Shown in pieces: positions 54,855 to 63,914 of a stretch of DNA of 64,000 nt. The stretch comes from Rhizobium sp. Leaf453 (GTDB lineage Bacteria; Pseudomonadota; Alphaproteobacteria; Rhizobiales; Rhizobiaceae). A program made the translations under genes and the position numbers. Numbering within the stretch: the stretch's first letter is position 1; every line of letters begins with the position of its first letter. The notes below the pieces were generated by a model. That model saw nothing but the letters and a program-made list of their open reading frames with translations, ran no database searches and was not told the origin of the DNA. Where the stretch lies: contig NZ_LMRG01000026.1 of the NCBI RefSeq assembly GCF_001425605.1, forward strand, positions 310,001-374,000, given 5' to 3'.

Positions 54855-56339
54855 ATGAAGAGTAGTGCAGTGTCCAAATCAATATTCAACGGTTCCGTTC
54901 AGCGCACCCCCGTCCAGTTCTTCAAAAAGGCGTGCCGGTTTCTGGCGGTCTCCATGGTCGCCTCGATCGCTTTCGCCTCCGCTGCCTCGGCCGCAAAATA
55001 TGCTGGCATCGTCGTCGATGCCAAAACCGGCAAGGTTCTCTATAGCGAAGACGCCGACAGCCTCCGCTATCCGGCATCTCTCACCAAGATGATGACGCTT
55101 TACCTGACCTTCGAAGCGCTCGAAGCCGGCAAGATCACCAAGAACACGCCTGTTCCCTTCTCCAAGAACGCATCCGCCGAACCGCCGTCGAAACTCGGCG
55201 TGCGCGCGGGCAAGACCATCACTGTCGAGCAGGCGATCCTGGCTCTGGTGACGCGCTCGGCGAATGATGCTTCCACGGCGCTCGGCGAAATGCTGGGTGG
55301 CTCCGAAGACCGCTTCGCCCGCATCATGACCAACAAGGCGCGGGCGCTGGGCATGACCCGCACGACCTATCGCAACGCCAACGGCCTGCCGAACAACGCG
55401 CAGATGACGACGGCACGCGACCAGGCCCGTCTCGGCATGGCCCTGCGTCAGCATTTTCCGCAGTATTACGGCTATTTCTCCACCCGCAGCTTCAAGTTCG
55501 GCAAGCAGACGATCGGCAATCACAACCGTTTGCTCGGCAATGTGCGTGGCGTCGATGGCATCAAGACCGGTTTTACCAACGCTGCCGGTTTCAATCTCGT
55601 AACCTCGGCCCAGGCTGACGGACGCAGCATTGTCGGCGTCGTTCTCGGCGGCAAGTCCGGCGGTGCGCGCGATGCGCAGATGCGTGCGCTCGTTGCCAAA
55701 TACATGCCGATGGCCTCGCGCCGCGGCGGTGGCAACCTCGTTGCCGAAACGGCCGATGCGCCGACCATGCAGCAGCAGTCTGTCGAACAGCAGCCCGAAA
55801 TGGCGGCGGCGGCAACCGGCGGCAGCTTTAACCTGCCGAACAACGGCCCGGTTCCGGATTTCCGCTACAATGGCGAAGAAACCACCAAGAGCATCGAAGT
55901 GGCCTATGCCGAGCCGGTCAAGGCCAGCGCCAACCCGGTCCTGAAGGAAAACGTCATGCCGAACACGCTGGAAGCCCAGAGCCGCAAGATCGCCAAGGCT
56001 GCCCCGGTTCCGGCCGCCGATGTTGATAACCAGATCACCAATTCGGTCGCCAAGAAGAAGGTTGCCGAGGAGCCGGTATCCGAAGCCACACCGTCGGGAT
56101 GGGTCATCCAGATCGGTGCGACGCCGGACAAGGATCAGGCGATGACCATGCTCGAAAACGCCAAGAGCAAGGGCGGCAAGGCCCTGCGTGGCGCCACCCC
56201 GTTCACCGTGGCGTTCGCCAGCGGCGACGGCCATCTGTACCGCGCCCGTTTCGGCGGCTTCTCCAGCCAGAACAACGCTGTCTCTGCCTGCAAGACACTC
56301 AAGCGCAACGGCTTCGCCTGCTGGGCTAGCCAGCAGTAA
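54855..56339 (+). CDS. D-alanyl-D-alanine carboxypeptidase (PBP5/DacA-like) with SPOR domain
   Basis: 494 residues: signal peptide to about ASAASAA (45), penicillin-binding catalytic domain with SLTK (Ser75, Lys78), SAN (135-137) and KTG (237-239), a long Ala/Pro/Gln-rich linker (about 290-410), then a C-terminal SPOR domain (WVIQIGATPDKDQAMTML... HLYRARFGGF). It trims the fifth D-Ala of peptidoglycan stems; the SPOR domain targets it to denuded glycan at the septum. A GTG at 54843 is an alternative start. Confidence 0.93.
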   Translation: MKSSAVSKSIFNGSVQRTPVQFFKKACRFLAVSMVASIAFASAASAAKYAGIVVDAKTGKVLYSEDADSLRYPASLTKMMTLYLTFEALEAGKITKNTPVPFSKNASAEPPSKLGVRAGKTITVEQAILALVTRSANDASTALGEMLGGSEDRFARIMTNKARALGMTRTTYRNANGLPNNAQMTTARDQARLGMALRQHFPQYYGYFSTRSFKFGKQTIGNHNRLLGNVRGVDGIKTGFTNAAGFNLVTSAQADGRSIVGVVLGGKSGGARDAQMRALVAKYMPMASRRGGGNLVAETADAPTMQQQSVEQQPEMAAAATGGSFNLPNNGPVPDFRYNGEETTKSIEVAYAEPVKASANPVLKENVMPNTLEAQSRKIAKAAPVPAADVDNQITNSVAKKKVAEEPVSEATPSGWVIQIGATPDKDQAMTMLENAKSKGGKALRGATPFTVAFASGDGHLYRARFGGFSSQNNAVSACKTLKRNGFACWASQQ

Positions 56340-56471
56340 GCTTTTAAAGAACGCAGGATTCTCCCCGTGCAGTTGTTTGCGACCGGATGTCCTGCGGTAA
56401 AGTTTCGATCCCCGGTGCGTGTGTATGCCGGTGATCCTCCTCGGATTTGGTAGTGCGTAACGAGGTCAGTT

Positions 56472-56738
56472 ATGGGAATGAATGAGAATGGTTCGGGCAT
56501 CACGCCCCTGCCGGAAAAGAAGCGCAAGTCGCCACGTTCCGGTCTGCACCCGCTCCACGAAGCAGCCATGCGCATTGCCGAACTCGGCAGCCGGCCTCGG
56601 GCAAGGACCAAGGATTTGGTGACGCTGCTTCTGACGCATGGGGCACGCGCCTGGCGTTCGACCCAGCCGGAAGCGCAGATACACGTTCACGTGACGTCAC
56701 CGTCGGGACGTTATCCGATCCGAATGCGAATCCGCTGA
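56472..56738 (+). CDS. Small hypothetical protein
   Basis: 88 residues, unrecognised. Basic and polar; LHPLHEAAMRIAELGSRPRARTKDLVTLLLTHGARAWR suggests a small helical domain followed by a beta-like tail (QIHVHVTSPSGRYPIRMRIR). GAGGT 5 nt before the ATG and a good terminator 24 nt after the stop support a real gene. No context clue. Confidence 0.6.
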   Translation: MGMNENGSGITPLPEKKRKSPRSGLHPLHEAAMRIAELGSRPRARTKDLVTLLLTHGARAWRSTQPEAQIHVHVTSPSGRYPIRMRIR

Positions 56739-56762
56739 AACAGCAGTTTCATTCCCGACGAG

Positions 56763-56787
56763 AAAAGCCCGGTTCTGCCGGGCTTTT
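56763..56787. terminator. Terminator between the small hypothetical gene and DUF1489
   Basis: AAAAGCCCGG / CCGGGCTTTT (10-bp perfect stem, 5-nt loop) then TGCTTTT. It lies between convergent genes and can act in both directions. Confidence 0.8.
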
Positions 56788-56806
56788 GCTTTTGAGAGGT
56801 TCTTTT

Positions 56807-57241
56807 TCAGAGAAGGCCGAGTTCGGCGAGTTCGCGCCTGAGATCCATCGGCATGTCGGCCGCTGCTCCCAGGTCGGTCAGATCGCGCGGCGCTTCATTG
56901 TCGAGCAGGTAACGCCAGCCCTGAAAGGCCCGGCGGGGCTGAAGCGCGGTCTCGACAACCTCGGGGCCAAGAACGAGATTGCAGCGCCCGATCCCGTCGG
57001 CGTCCGTGAAGGTCTCGATGCCGGTCAATTGCTGGCGTGCCTGAACCTGCCCCTTGATCACCCAATAAAGTGATCCGCCGTCGAGCAGCTCCTCGACACG
57101 TTTGGGTACCATGCGGGTCGTGTGGGTGGAATGCGGCTCGAGGCCGGCGGCGATGGCCGTCAGTGCGCGGCGAGCCACCCAGTCGCGAAGGTCGTCGATC
57201 GAATCCGCACCGACGCAGAGTTTGATGAGATGCAAGGCCAT
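56807..57241 (-). CDS. DUF1489 family protein
   Basis: 144 residues matching the alphaproteobacterial DUF1489 family: MALHLIKLCVGADSIDDLRDWV at the N-terminus, HTTRMVPKRVEELLDGGSLYWVIKGQVQARQQL in the centre and a C-terminal RRAFQGWRYLLDNEAPRDL. The central part resembles EVE/ASCH-like nucleic-acid-binding folds, which is inference. Function unknown. Follows sdaA on the same strand by 70 nt. Confidence 0.85.
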   Translation of the reverse strand: MALHLIKLCVGADSIDDLRDWVARRALTAIAAGLEPHSTHTTRMVPKRVEELLDGGSLYWVIKGQVQARQQLTGIETFTDADGIGRCNLVLGPEVVETALQPRRAFQGWRYLLDNEAPRDLTDLGAAADMPMDLRRELAELGLL

Positions 57242-57311
57242 GGGCGGAGTTGAACACCCGCAGCATGGTCGTGGTCAAGTCCGTTCTCGACCACTCCACA
57301 ATCCCAGTAGT

Positions 57312-58712
57312 TCAACACTCGACGACATTGACGGCGAGGCCGCCGGTCGAGGTTTCCTTGTACTTGTCCAGCATGTCGACACCGGTCTGGCGCATCGTCT
57401 CGATGCAGGCATCCAGCGGCACGAAATGCTGGCCATCGCCCTTGATGGCCAGCGACGCCGCCGTCACGGCCTTGACCGCGCCCAAGGCATTGCGCTCGAT
57501 ACAGGGAACCTGGACGAGACCGGCAATGGGATCGCAGGTCATGCCGAGGTGATGCTCCAGCGCGATTTCGGCCGCATTCTCGATCTGTTCGGGCGTGCCG
57601 CCCATCACCGCTGCCAGTCCCGCCGCTGCCATCGCCGAGGCCGAACCGACCTCGCCCTGACAGCCGACTTCAGCACCGGAGATCGAGGCATTGAACTTGA
57701 TGATGCCGCCAACCGCGGCGGCCGTTAGCAGGTAATCGCGGATACCGTGATGATCTGCGTCGTCATGGAAATGAAGATAATAGCGGATCGTTGCCGGCAC
57801 GACGCCGGCGGCGCCGTTGGTTGGCGAGGTGACGACACGGCCACCGGCCGCATTCTCCTCGTTGACCGCCATGGCGTAGACGCTCAGCCAGTCGTTGGCG
57901 AGCAGCGGGTTGACCTTGTTGGAGCGCCATTCGTCCTGCAGCTTGTCATGGATCATGCCGGCGCGACGGCGAACCTTGAGGCCACCCGGTAGGATACCAG
58001 AGCCGTTGAGACCGCGATCAATACAGCTCTTCATCGCGTCCCAGATCCGGTCGAGGCCCTCATCAAGCTCCTCGCGCGACATCGAGACTTCTTCATTGGC
58101 GCGCTTCATCTGGGCGATCGACAGGCCGGAACGGTCCGCCATTTCCAGCATCTGCTTGGCGGAGGAGAAGGGATAGGGAACCTTGACGCCACCGGGCTTG
58201 GCCTTGCTGTTCTTCATCGCATCCAACTCGGTATCGGTGACGACGAAGCCGCCGCCGATCGAATAATAGATGCGCCTCAAGAGAAGCCGGCCATCCTTGT
58301 CGAATGCAGAGAAGGACATGCCGTTGGCATGCCCCGGTAGCGGCACCTTCTTGTCGAAAACAAGATCGGTCTTCGGCTGGAATTCGTAAGCCGGATGCCC
58401 CGGCGGCGTGATGCGGCCGGTGCGCTCGACCTCGTCGATGATCGGGTCCATGCGATCAGGATCGACGCGGTCCGGCCGCTCTCCCATCAGCCCGAGAACA
58501 ACCGCCCTGCCCGAGCCGTGACCGATCCCGGTGAAGGCAAGCGAACCGTGCAGGCTCGCCTTGATCGACGCGACACTGGCATTGCCGGGCCGCGGCCAGT
58601 CGCTCGACAGGATCAGGTCGAGGAAACGATTCGCCGCAGACATCGGACCCATCGTGTGCGAACTGGACGGGCCGATACCGATCTTGAAGACATCAAAAAC
58701 CGAAAGAAACAT
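57312..58712 (-). CDS. sdaA: L-serine ammonia-lyase, iron-sulfur type
   Basis: 466 residues of fused beta and alpha domains. N-terminal [16 protein letters not shown] binds the serine carboxylate; cysteines for the [4Fe-4S] cluster are in [13 protein letters not shown] and [22 protein letters not shown]. Deaminates serine to pyruvate; oxygen-sensitive. The ATG at 58712 ([10 protein letters not shown]) has GGAG upstream; the frame opens at 58760 without support. No adjacent serine transporter. Confidence 0.96.
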   Translation of the reverse strand: MFLSVFDVFKIGIGPSSSHTMGPMSAANRFLDLILSSDWPRPGNASVASIKASLHGSLAFTGIGHGSGRAVVLGLMGERPDRVDPDRMDPIIDEVERTGRITPPGHPAYEFQPKTDLVFDKKVPLPGHANGMSFSAFDKDGRLLLRRIYYSIGGGFVVTDTELDAMKNSKAKPGGVKVPYPFSSAKQMLEMADRSGLSIAQMKRANEEVSMSREELDEGLDRIWDAMKSCIDRGLNGSGILPGGLKVRRRAGMIHDKLQDEWRSNKVNPLLANDWLSVYAMAVNEENAAGGRVVTSPTNGAAGVVPATIRYYLHFHDDADHHGIRDYLLTAAAVGGIIKFNASISGAEVGCQGEVGSASAMAAAGLAAVMGGTPEQIENAAEIALEHHLGMTCDPIAGLVQVPCIERNALGAVKAVTAASLAIKGDGQHFVPLDACIETMRQTGVDMLDKYKETSTGGLAVNVVEC

Positions 58713-58977
58713 TCGAACTCCGCCCTGAGGACTGGATTGGGACTGAAAGCCGTCCACCATGGACGAACCGCTGCTATTACACCGAAACTAGGCCATCCTG
58801 CGGTCCCCATCAGGCGATCAACCGACATCCGGTCACGCGCATGCGACACGAAGGCATGTGACATGGCTGGACCACGACACCGTCCCATAAGTCGGCACGC
58901 CCGGCGCAGGATTTCAAGAGGCCTGGCAAACTTTCGCATTCCCTTGCAATTTCGGCGAAGCATGCCAAAAACGGCGC

Positions 58978-59670
58978 ATGACACTCACAGACTATATCGC
59001 ACTGGCGGTTTTCGCGGCTCTCTGGACCGGCTACAACTGGGCTACGGACGGCAAGGTCCAGTTGAAGCGCGTCAGCCTCACCCGGTTGATGATGGAGAAC
59101 CGGCGGCGCTGGATCTTGAATTCGCTGAACCGCGACCTGAAGATGATCGATACGCAGATCGTCGCGGGACTGCAGGCCGGCACGGCATTTTTTGCCTCGA
59201 CCACCATCTTCGCGCTCGGCGGCTGTTTCGCCCTGCTCGGCGCCACCGAGCAAGTCCAGACGATCATGAGTGACCTGCCCTACGTGTTTCACGGCGGCCG
59301 CAGCAGTTTCGAACTCAAGGTCGGTGGCCTCGCCTGCCTGTTCGCCTATGCCTTCTTCAAGTTCGCCTGGTCCTACCGCCTGTTCAACTACTGCTCCATC
59401 CTGATCGGCGGCATTCCGATGATGTCGGACATGCTGCAGGACAAAGCGGCGGCCGAGCGCGCCGCCAACCGCGCGGTCAAGATGAACATCCTCGCCGCCA
59501 AGCATTTCAATGCCGGCCTGCGCAGCGTGTTCCTGTCGATCGGCTATCTCGGCTGGTTCGTCAGCCCCTACGTCTTCATCGCGCTGACGATCTTCGTCAT
59601 CTTCGTCCTGACCCGGCGGCAATTCTATTCGGAAGCGCGCGCCGCCCTTCTTGACGACGCAAACGCCTGA
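58978..59670 (+). CDS. DUF599 family membrane protein
   Basis: 230 residues. DUF599 layout: an N-terminal helix (YIALAVFAALWTGYNWA), a basic cytoplasmic stretch (RRRWILNSLNRDLKMIDTQI), a large-residue helix (TAFFASTTIFALGGCFALLG), a loop, two more helices (LACLFAYAFFKFAWSYRLFNY; LGWFVSPYVFIALTIFVIFVL). Family of unknown function, widespread in Rhizobiales. Confidence 0.85.
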   Translation: MTLTDYIALAVFAALWTGYNWATDGKVQLKRVSLTRLMMENRRRWILNSLNRDLKMIDTQIVAGLQAGTAFFASTTIFALGGCFALLGATEQVQTIMSDLPYVFHGGRSSFELKVGGLACLFAYAFFKFAWSYRLFNYCSILIGGIPMMSDMLQDKAAAERAANRAVKMNILAAKHFNAGLRSVFLSIGYLGWFVSPYVFIALTIFVIFVLTRRQFYSEARAALLDDANA

Positions 59671-59752
59671 AATCCTCGTAACGGCAGCTGATTCGTCGCG
59701 CCTGGCGCAAGCTCGCCGCCGTATATTCCCGACCATTGGAAAAGATTGAGCC

Positions 59753-60754
59753 ATGTCGATTACCAACGCAGTCACCGAAAGCGATAACGGGACGCTGCCG
59801 CCGGCCTTACCGCGCGGCCGTCTCTGGGCGATCGACGCCCTTCGCGGCGTCGCCCTGATCGCCATGGCGAGCTACCACTTTTCGTGGGACCTTGGCTTCT
59901 TCGGCTACCTCGATCCGCAGATGGTCGGTACCGGCGCCTTCAAGATGTATGCCCGCATGATTGCCGGCACATTCCTGTTCCTCGCAGGTGTGAGCCTCGT
60001 TCTCGGGCATTATCCCGTCATCCGTGTCCGCCCCTTCGCCATCCGTTTCGCGAAGATCGCCGGTGCGGCGCTTGTCATCACCATCGCCACCTGGTTCGCC
60101 TTCCCGGATGCGTTCATCTTCTTCGGCATCCTGCATGCCATCGCCGCGGCCAGTCTGATCGGCCTTCTCTTCCTGCGGCGGCCTCCTCTGCTGACGCTGA
60201 TCGTGGCGGCGGCGGTTTTCGCGGCCCCCTTCTATCTGCGTTCAGCAGTTTTCGATGCACCGGCGCTCTTGTGGGTCGGGCTTCCACAGAAGCTGCCACG
60301 CTCCAACGACTATGTGCCGCTGCTGCCCTGGCTGGCGCCGTTCCTCGTCGGCATCGCAGTTGCGCGCCTCGCCCTGCGATTCGGCTGGTTCGACAAAATA
60401 CGGAGTGACGGAAGTGCCCGCTGGAAAAGCATTCTCTCGACCGCAGGCCGCCATAGCCTTGCGATCTACCTTCTGCATCAGCCGCTGCTGTTTGCGCTGG
60501 TCTATGTCTATTCGCTCGGCTTTCCGGCAGCAAAACCGGATCCGGTCGAGAGCTTTCGCGCCAGTTGCGTAGCGACCTGCACCAAGACCGAAACGGCCGA
60601 AATGTGCACGAAGTTCTGCGGCTGCACGCTGGACAAGCTGATGGAAGAGAACCTGTTCGAGCCGCTCAACACCGGCAAGATCGATGTCAACACGGACGAA
60701 CGCATCCAGAGCATCGCATCCCAATGCACCATGGACGCACAAGCCAAGGAATAG
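59753..60754 (+). CDS. DUF1624/heparan-alpha-glucosaminide acetyltransferase-like membrane protein with Cys-rich tail
   Basis: 333 residues. The first 255 form a polytopic acyltransferase-3-like domain with the RLWAIDALRGVALIAMASYHF motif typical of DUF1624/HGSNAT_cat. The last 75 residues are an unusual soluble extension with Cys272, Cys276, Cys285, Cys289, Cys291 and Cys325, in the pattern C-x3-C-x8-C-x3-C-x-C, suggesting metal binding or disulfides outside the membrane domain. Substrate unknown. Three nucleotides before the following methyltransferase gene. Confidence 0.82.
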   Translation: MSITNAVTESDNGTLPPALPRGRLWAIDALRGVALIAMASYHFSWDLGFFGYLDPQMVGTGAFKMYARMIAGTFLFLAGVSLVLGHYPVIRVRPFAIRFAKIAGAALVITIATWFAFPDAFIFFGILHAIAAASLIGLLFLRRPPLLTLIVAAAVFAAPFYLRSAVFDAPALLWVGLPQKLPRSNDYVPLLPWLAPFLVGIAVARLALRFGWFDKIRSDGSARWKSILSTAGRHSLAIYLLHQPLLFALVYVYSLGFPAAKPDPVESFRASCVATCTKTETAEMCTKFCGCTLDKLMEENLFEPLNTGKIDVNTDERIQSIASQCTMDAQAKE

Positions 60755-60757
60755 GAC

Positions 60758-61231
60758 ATGAACGCCTATCGCGCCAAGCCGATGACATACCCATGGCCGC
60801 CCGCCCTCTATCTGGTGGTGATGCTGTGCGCGGTCATGCTGGGGCGATGGGCACCGATTTCGGTTTCCCATAGCCATGGCTGGGCGCCCTGGCTGGCGGG
60901 TGCAGCGCTAATCACCATGGCTGTTTCGCTGGATATCTGGGCGATGAAAACCCTGATCGAACGGCATACGGCGGTCATGCCGCATCGATGCTCGTCTCAT
61001 CTCGTGACCTGCGGACCATTTCGCTATACCCGGAACCCGATTTACCTGGGTTATACGATCCTGATGGTCGGCTTCGGCCTCATCAATCTCAATCCCTGGT
61101 TCATCATCATGGCGAGCGTTGCGGTCCCCGTTACTACCGCCTTTGCGGTTCGCAACGAGGAACTGCATCTTCTCTCGCGTTACGGCTTCGAGTTCGAGCG
61201 CTATTGCCGCGCCACCAACCGGTGGATTTGA
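60758..61231 (+). CDS. Isoprenylcysteine carboxyl methyltransferase-like membrane protein
   Basis: 157 residues, three to four membrane segments, with the C-terminal SAM-binding pattern of ICMT/PEMT-like enzymes: LVTCGPFRYTRNPIYLGYTILMVGFGL and RNEELHLLSRYGFEFERYCRATNRW (E-E-x-x-L...G-x-x-(Y/F)-x-x-Y/Y-C). The methyl acceptor is unknown; bacteria lack prenylated CAAX proteins. It starts 3 nt after the DUF1624 stop, so the two are co-translated. Confidence 0.88.
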   Translation: MNAYRAKPMTYPWPPALYLVVMLCAVMLGRWAPISVSHSHGWAPWLAGAALITMAVSLDIWAMKTLIERHTAVMPHRCSSHLVTCGPFRYTRNPIYLGYTILMVGFGLINLNPWFIIMASVAVPVTTAFAVRNEELHLLSRYGFEFERYCRATNRWI

Positions 61232-61259
61232 TCCCACCGGCTGCGGCTTCTATCAAAAA

Positions 61260-63233
61260 TCAGCTCCCGACGACGCCGTTATCGTCACGGGTGATCACCA
61301 CCAGCGACGGACGCGCTGGCATGCCATCGGCAAAATCCGGCCAGGATGTGCCGGCTTCCGCGATCGTCGTCGCATCTTCATTGTCGGCCAGCCGCAGTTC
61401 ACCCGGATGCTGGACGGAAACGAACAGGTTGGCGCCATCCGGTGTGAAGGTCGGGGAACAGCATTCCGAGCCGATGGGCGCAATGTAGAAGAGCTTAGGC
61501 AACGCCCTGCCCGGTCCTTCCGTATCCATGACATACATCGAATCGGCGATGCCTTCCGGCGGCGGGCCATCCGTCGTCACCCAGAGATGACCGGCGGGAT
61601 CGACACCAAGATTGTCGGGATCGGTGAACCAGCCGGACGCCGTCGTGGCCGAATTGAACATGGCCTCGTCTTCAGGCTTCGACGGATCGCCGCAAAGCAC
61701 GAAGACATCCCACTTGAACGTATCGCCGGCATGGTCCGGCTTGTCCGGTGCACCCGGAGGCACGAGTTCCAGAAGATGGCCATGCGAATTCGGGCCACGC
61801 GGGTTGGCAGCATCGACGCGCTCGTCCTCGTCGCCCTCGCCGGCCGGAAGACGGTCCTCGTTTTCAGTCATGGCCACGTAGAGCTTGCCGGTGCCGTGAT
61901 GCGGAACGAAACCCTCCGGCGCGTCCATCGGCGTTGCGCCGACGAGGTCAGCGGCGGCACGCGTGTTCAGCACCACGTCCGCCTGCGTGGCAAAACCGGC
62001 CTCAGTCGTTAGCGGCCCCTGGCCTGCTGCCAACGGCAGCCACGTCATCGTGCCGTCACTGGCGAACTTCGCGACGGACAGGGTACCGTTGTCGAGCAGG
62101 TCTTTGTTGGCGGCCCTGTCGTTGGGGTTCCAAGGATCGCGCGTGACGAAGCGGTAGAGATATTCGAAATCGTCATCATCGCCCATGAACACGACGACAC
62201 GGCCATCCGGGGCAACCGTCACCTGTGCGCCTTCATGCGTCATGCGGCCGAGCGACGTGCGCTTGACCGGCTTGGCAGTCGGGTCGAACGGATCGATCTC
62301 GACGACCCAGTCGAAGCGCATCCATTCGTTCGGCTCCTCCTCGAACTTGAAGCGGGGCTCGATCCGGCTGACGGAATAGATGTCGTTCTCGTCCTCGTCC
62401 CAGCCCTGGCGCTCGACCAATTCCTGATTGGCCAAGGTCTTGTAGTCGCCGGCGAACACATCCATCGCGCCTTCCTCGCCCGACAGCATCGTTCCCCAGG
62501 GCGTGATGCCGCCGTTGCAGTTGGAAATGGTGCCGAACACCAGCTTGCCGGTCGGGTCCGCCTTGGTCTTCAGCCGGTCGTCACCGGCCGCCGGTCCGGA
62601 AATCGCCATTTCAGTGCCCATGTGGATACGGCGGTTATATTTGCTGTCGAGCACGATCTGCCAGTCCTTGCCGGTCTTTTTGACCTCGAAGATGCTGGCG
62701 CCAAGACAACTCATCAGCGTGCGGATCTGAGCGTCGGTCAGTTTCTCGCGATAATCCTCGTCCGTCAGCCCCGGAAACATCAGATAGGGCGTCGCATATT
62801 CGTGGCTGACAACCATCAGGCCGCTATCCGACGCGGTCGAACCCTGCGGCAGGGACAGGAATTGGGTGAAGTCGTTGTTGTAACCGAACTGACGTTCCGC
62901 AGCCTTGCCGTCGAGGCTGGCAATGTTGAAGGCCGGGCTGTCGGGAAACAGCGCATCGCCCCAGCGGGCGAGGATCTGCCGGCCGTAGCCCTCCGGCCAG
63001 TGGTCGGCGGCATCGCGGACGCGCTGCAATTCCTTGAACGTCAGGCTGGATGTCTCGGCAGCGTGAGCCGGCGCGGCGGAAAAGCCGTGGCCGACGGCGG
63101 CGATTGCCGCGGAGCCGAACAAGCCCTTCAGGACTGTGCGGCGGCTGACGCCTTCCGCGAGAATTTGACCATAGGAAGAAGAGAAGGCGCGGCGTGGATT
63201 GGGCCGGGCGCGGGTTTTCTGACGATCTGACAT
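61260..63233 (-). CDS. PhoX family phosphatase, Tat-exported
   Basis: 657 residues. Twin-arginine signal (VSRRTVLKG...AAIAAVGHGFSAAPAHA) and a DUF839/PhoX beta-propeller with repeated acidic loops (DGRVVVFMGDDDDFEYLYRF; VGVDPAGHLWVTTDG; GSECCSPTFTPDGANLF). Family members are calcium/iron-dependent alkaline phosphatases. The ATG at 63233 has GGAGG. An in-frame start at 63296 would disturb the Tat n-region. Convergent with the methyltransferase gene. Confidence 0.93.
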   Translation of the reverse strand: MSDRQKTRARPNPRRAFSSSYGQILAEGVSRRTVLKGLFGSAAIAAVGHGFSAAPAHAAETSSLTFKELQRVRDAADHWPEGYGRQILARWGDALFPDSPAFNIASLDGKAAERQFGYNNDFTQFLSLPQGSTASDSGLMVVSHEYATPYLMFPGLTDEDYREKLTDAQIRTLMSCLGASIFEVKKTGKDWQIVLDSKYNRRIHMGTEMAISGPAAGDDRLKTKADPTGKLVFGTISNCNGGITPWGTMLSGEEGAMDVFAGDYKTLANQELVERQGWDEDENDIYSVSRIEPRFKFEEEPNEWMRFDWVVEIDPFDPTAKPVKRTSLGRMTHEGAQVTVAPDGRVVVFMGDDDDFEYLYRFVTRDPWNPNDRAANKDLLDNGTLSVAKFASDGTMTWLPLAAGQGPLTTEAGFATQADVVLNTRAAADLVGATPMDAPEGFVPHHGTGKLYVAMTENEDRLPAGEGDEDERVDAANPRGPNSHGHLLELVPPGAPDKPDHAGDTFKWDVFVLCGDPSKPEDEAMFNSATTASGWFTDPDNLGVDPAGHLWVTTDGPPPEGIADSMYVMDTEGPGRALPKLFYIAPIGSECCSPTFTPDGANLFVSVQHPGELRLADNEDATTIAEAGTSWPDFADGMPARPSLVVITRDDNGVVGS

Positions 63234-63369
63234 GCAAGCCTCCGATTGTGGGACGAAGGCGATATTGCATGCAGCCGTGAATGTGCTGTGACGCACACGC
63301 TGCGCGTTCGCGGCTATTCATTACACCCGGCAAAGATGGAAGATCAGCGCGGAATCCGCACGACAGGAA

Positions 63370-63756
63370 TCAGGTGCCGACACCGATTTCGGCAAGGCGC
63401 GTCAGGCAGGCTTCCTCGACATTGTTGAGTTCCTCAAGGGTCTCCTCGATGTCCTTGCGCTTCTGGTTGAGTTCGTCGCGCTTTTCCTCGACGCGCTTCA
63501 TCAGCAGGCGCAATTGGCCGGCCTCACCTGGCGGATCGCGATAGACCTGAATGATCTCGCGGATTTCGGCGATGGTGAAACCGATGCGGCGACCGCGCAG
63601 GATTTCCATGATCAGGCGGCGATCGGCGGCGCGAAACAGCCGGGTGCGGCCGCGACGCTCCGGATGGATCAGTCCCTCGTCCTCATAGAAGCGCAGCGTA
63701 CGGGTTGAAACGCCGAATTCCCGTGTCAGCTCGGTAATGGTATAATACTTGTTCAC
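63370..63756 (-). CDS. MerR family transcriptional regulator (LiuR-like)
   Basis: 128 residues: N-terminal winged helix (YYTITELTREFGVSTRTLRFYEDEGLIHPERRGRTRLF), a RRIGFTIAEIREIIQVY segment and a C-terminal dimerisation coiled coil (LLMKRVEEKRDELNQKRKDIEETLEELN). No metal-binding cysteines, so not a metal sensor; the N-terminus resembles regulators of branched-chain amino-acid or acyl-CoA degradation. The start is a GTG at 63756 with GAGGCAGG upstream. A 22-bp inverted repeat lies 127 nt upstream. Confidence 0.88.
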   Translation of the reverse strand: MNKYYTITELTREFGVSTRTLRFYEDEGLIHPERRGRTRLFRAADRRLIMEILRGRRIGFTIAEIREIIQVYRDPPGEAGQLRLLMKRVEEKRDELNQKRKDIEETLEELNNVEEACLTRLAEIGVGT

Positions 63757-63882
63757 GCCTGCCTCGCCTGGAGCCGCCCGCTCACATGCGCCGCGAAACG
63801 ACGGAGATGGAAATGCGGCTGAAATGTCGCGCTGGTCTACTCGCCTAAAACGATGCCGTTGCGATCATAGAGGTCAGTCTGA

Positions 63883-63904
63883 TTGACTTTGACGTAAAAG
63901 TCAA
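63883..63904. promoter_or_regulatory. MerR-type operator-like inverted repeat
   Basis: TTGACTTT-GACGTA-AAAGTCAA, perfect 8-bp arms with a 6-bp spacer. The symmetry and ACGT-containing centre are like operators of LiuR/acyl-CoA-degradation MerR regulators. It lies between the MerR start and the mgtE end. Binding is inferred. Confidence 0.5.
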
Positions 63905-63914
63905 ACTTTTCACA

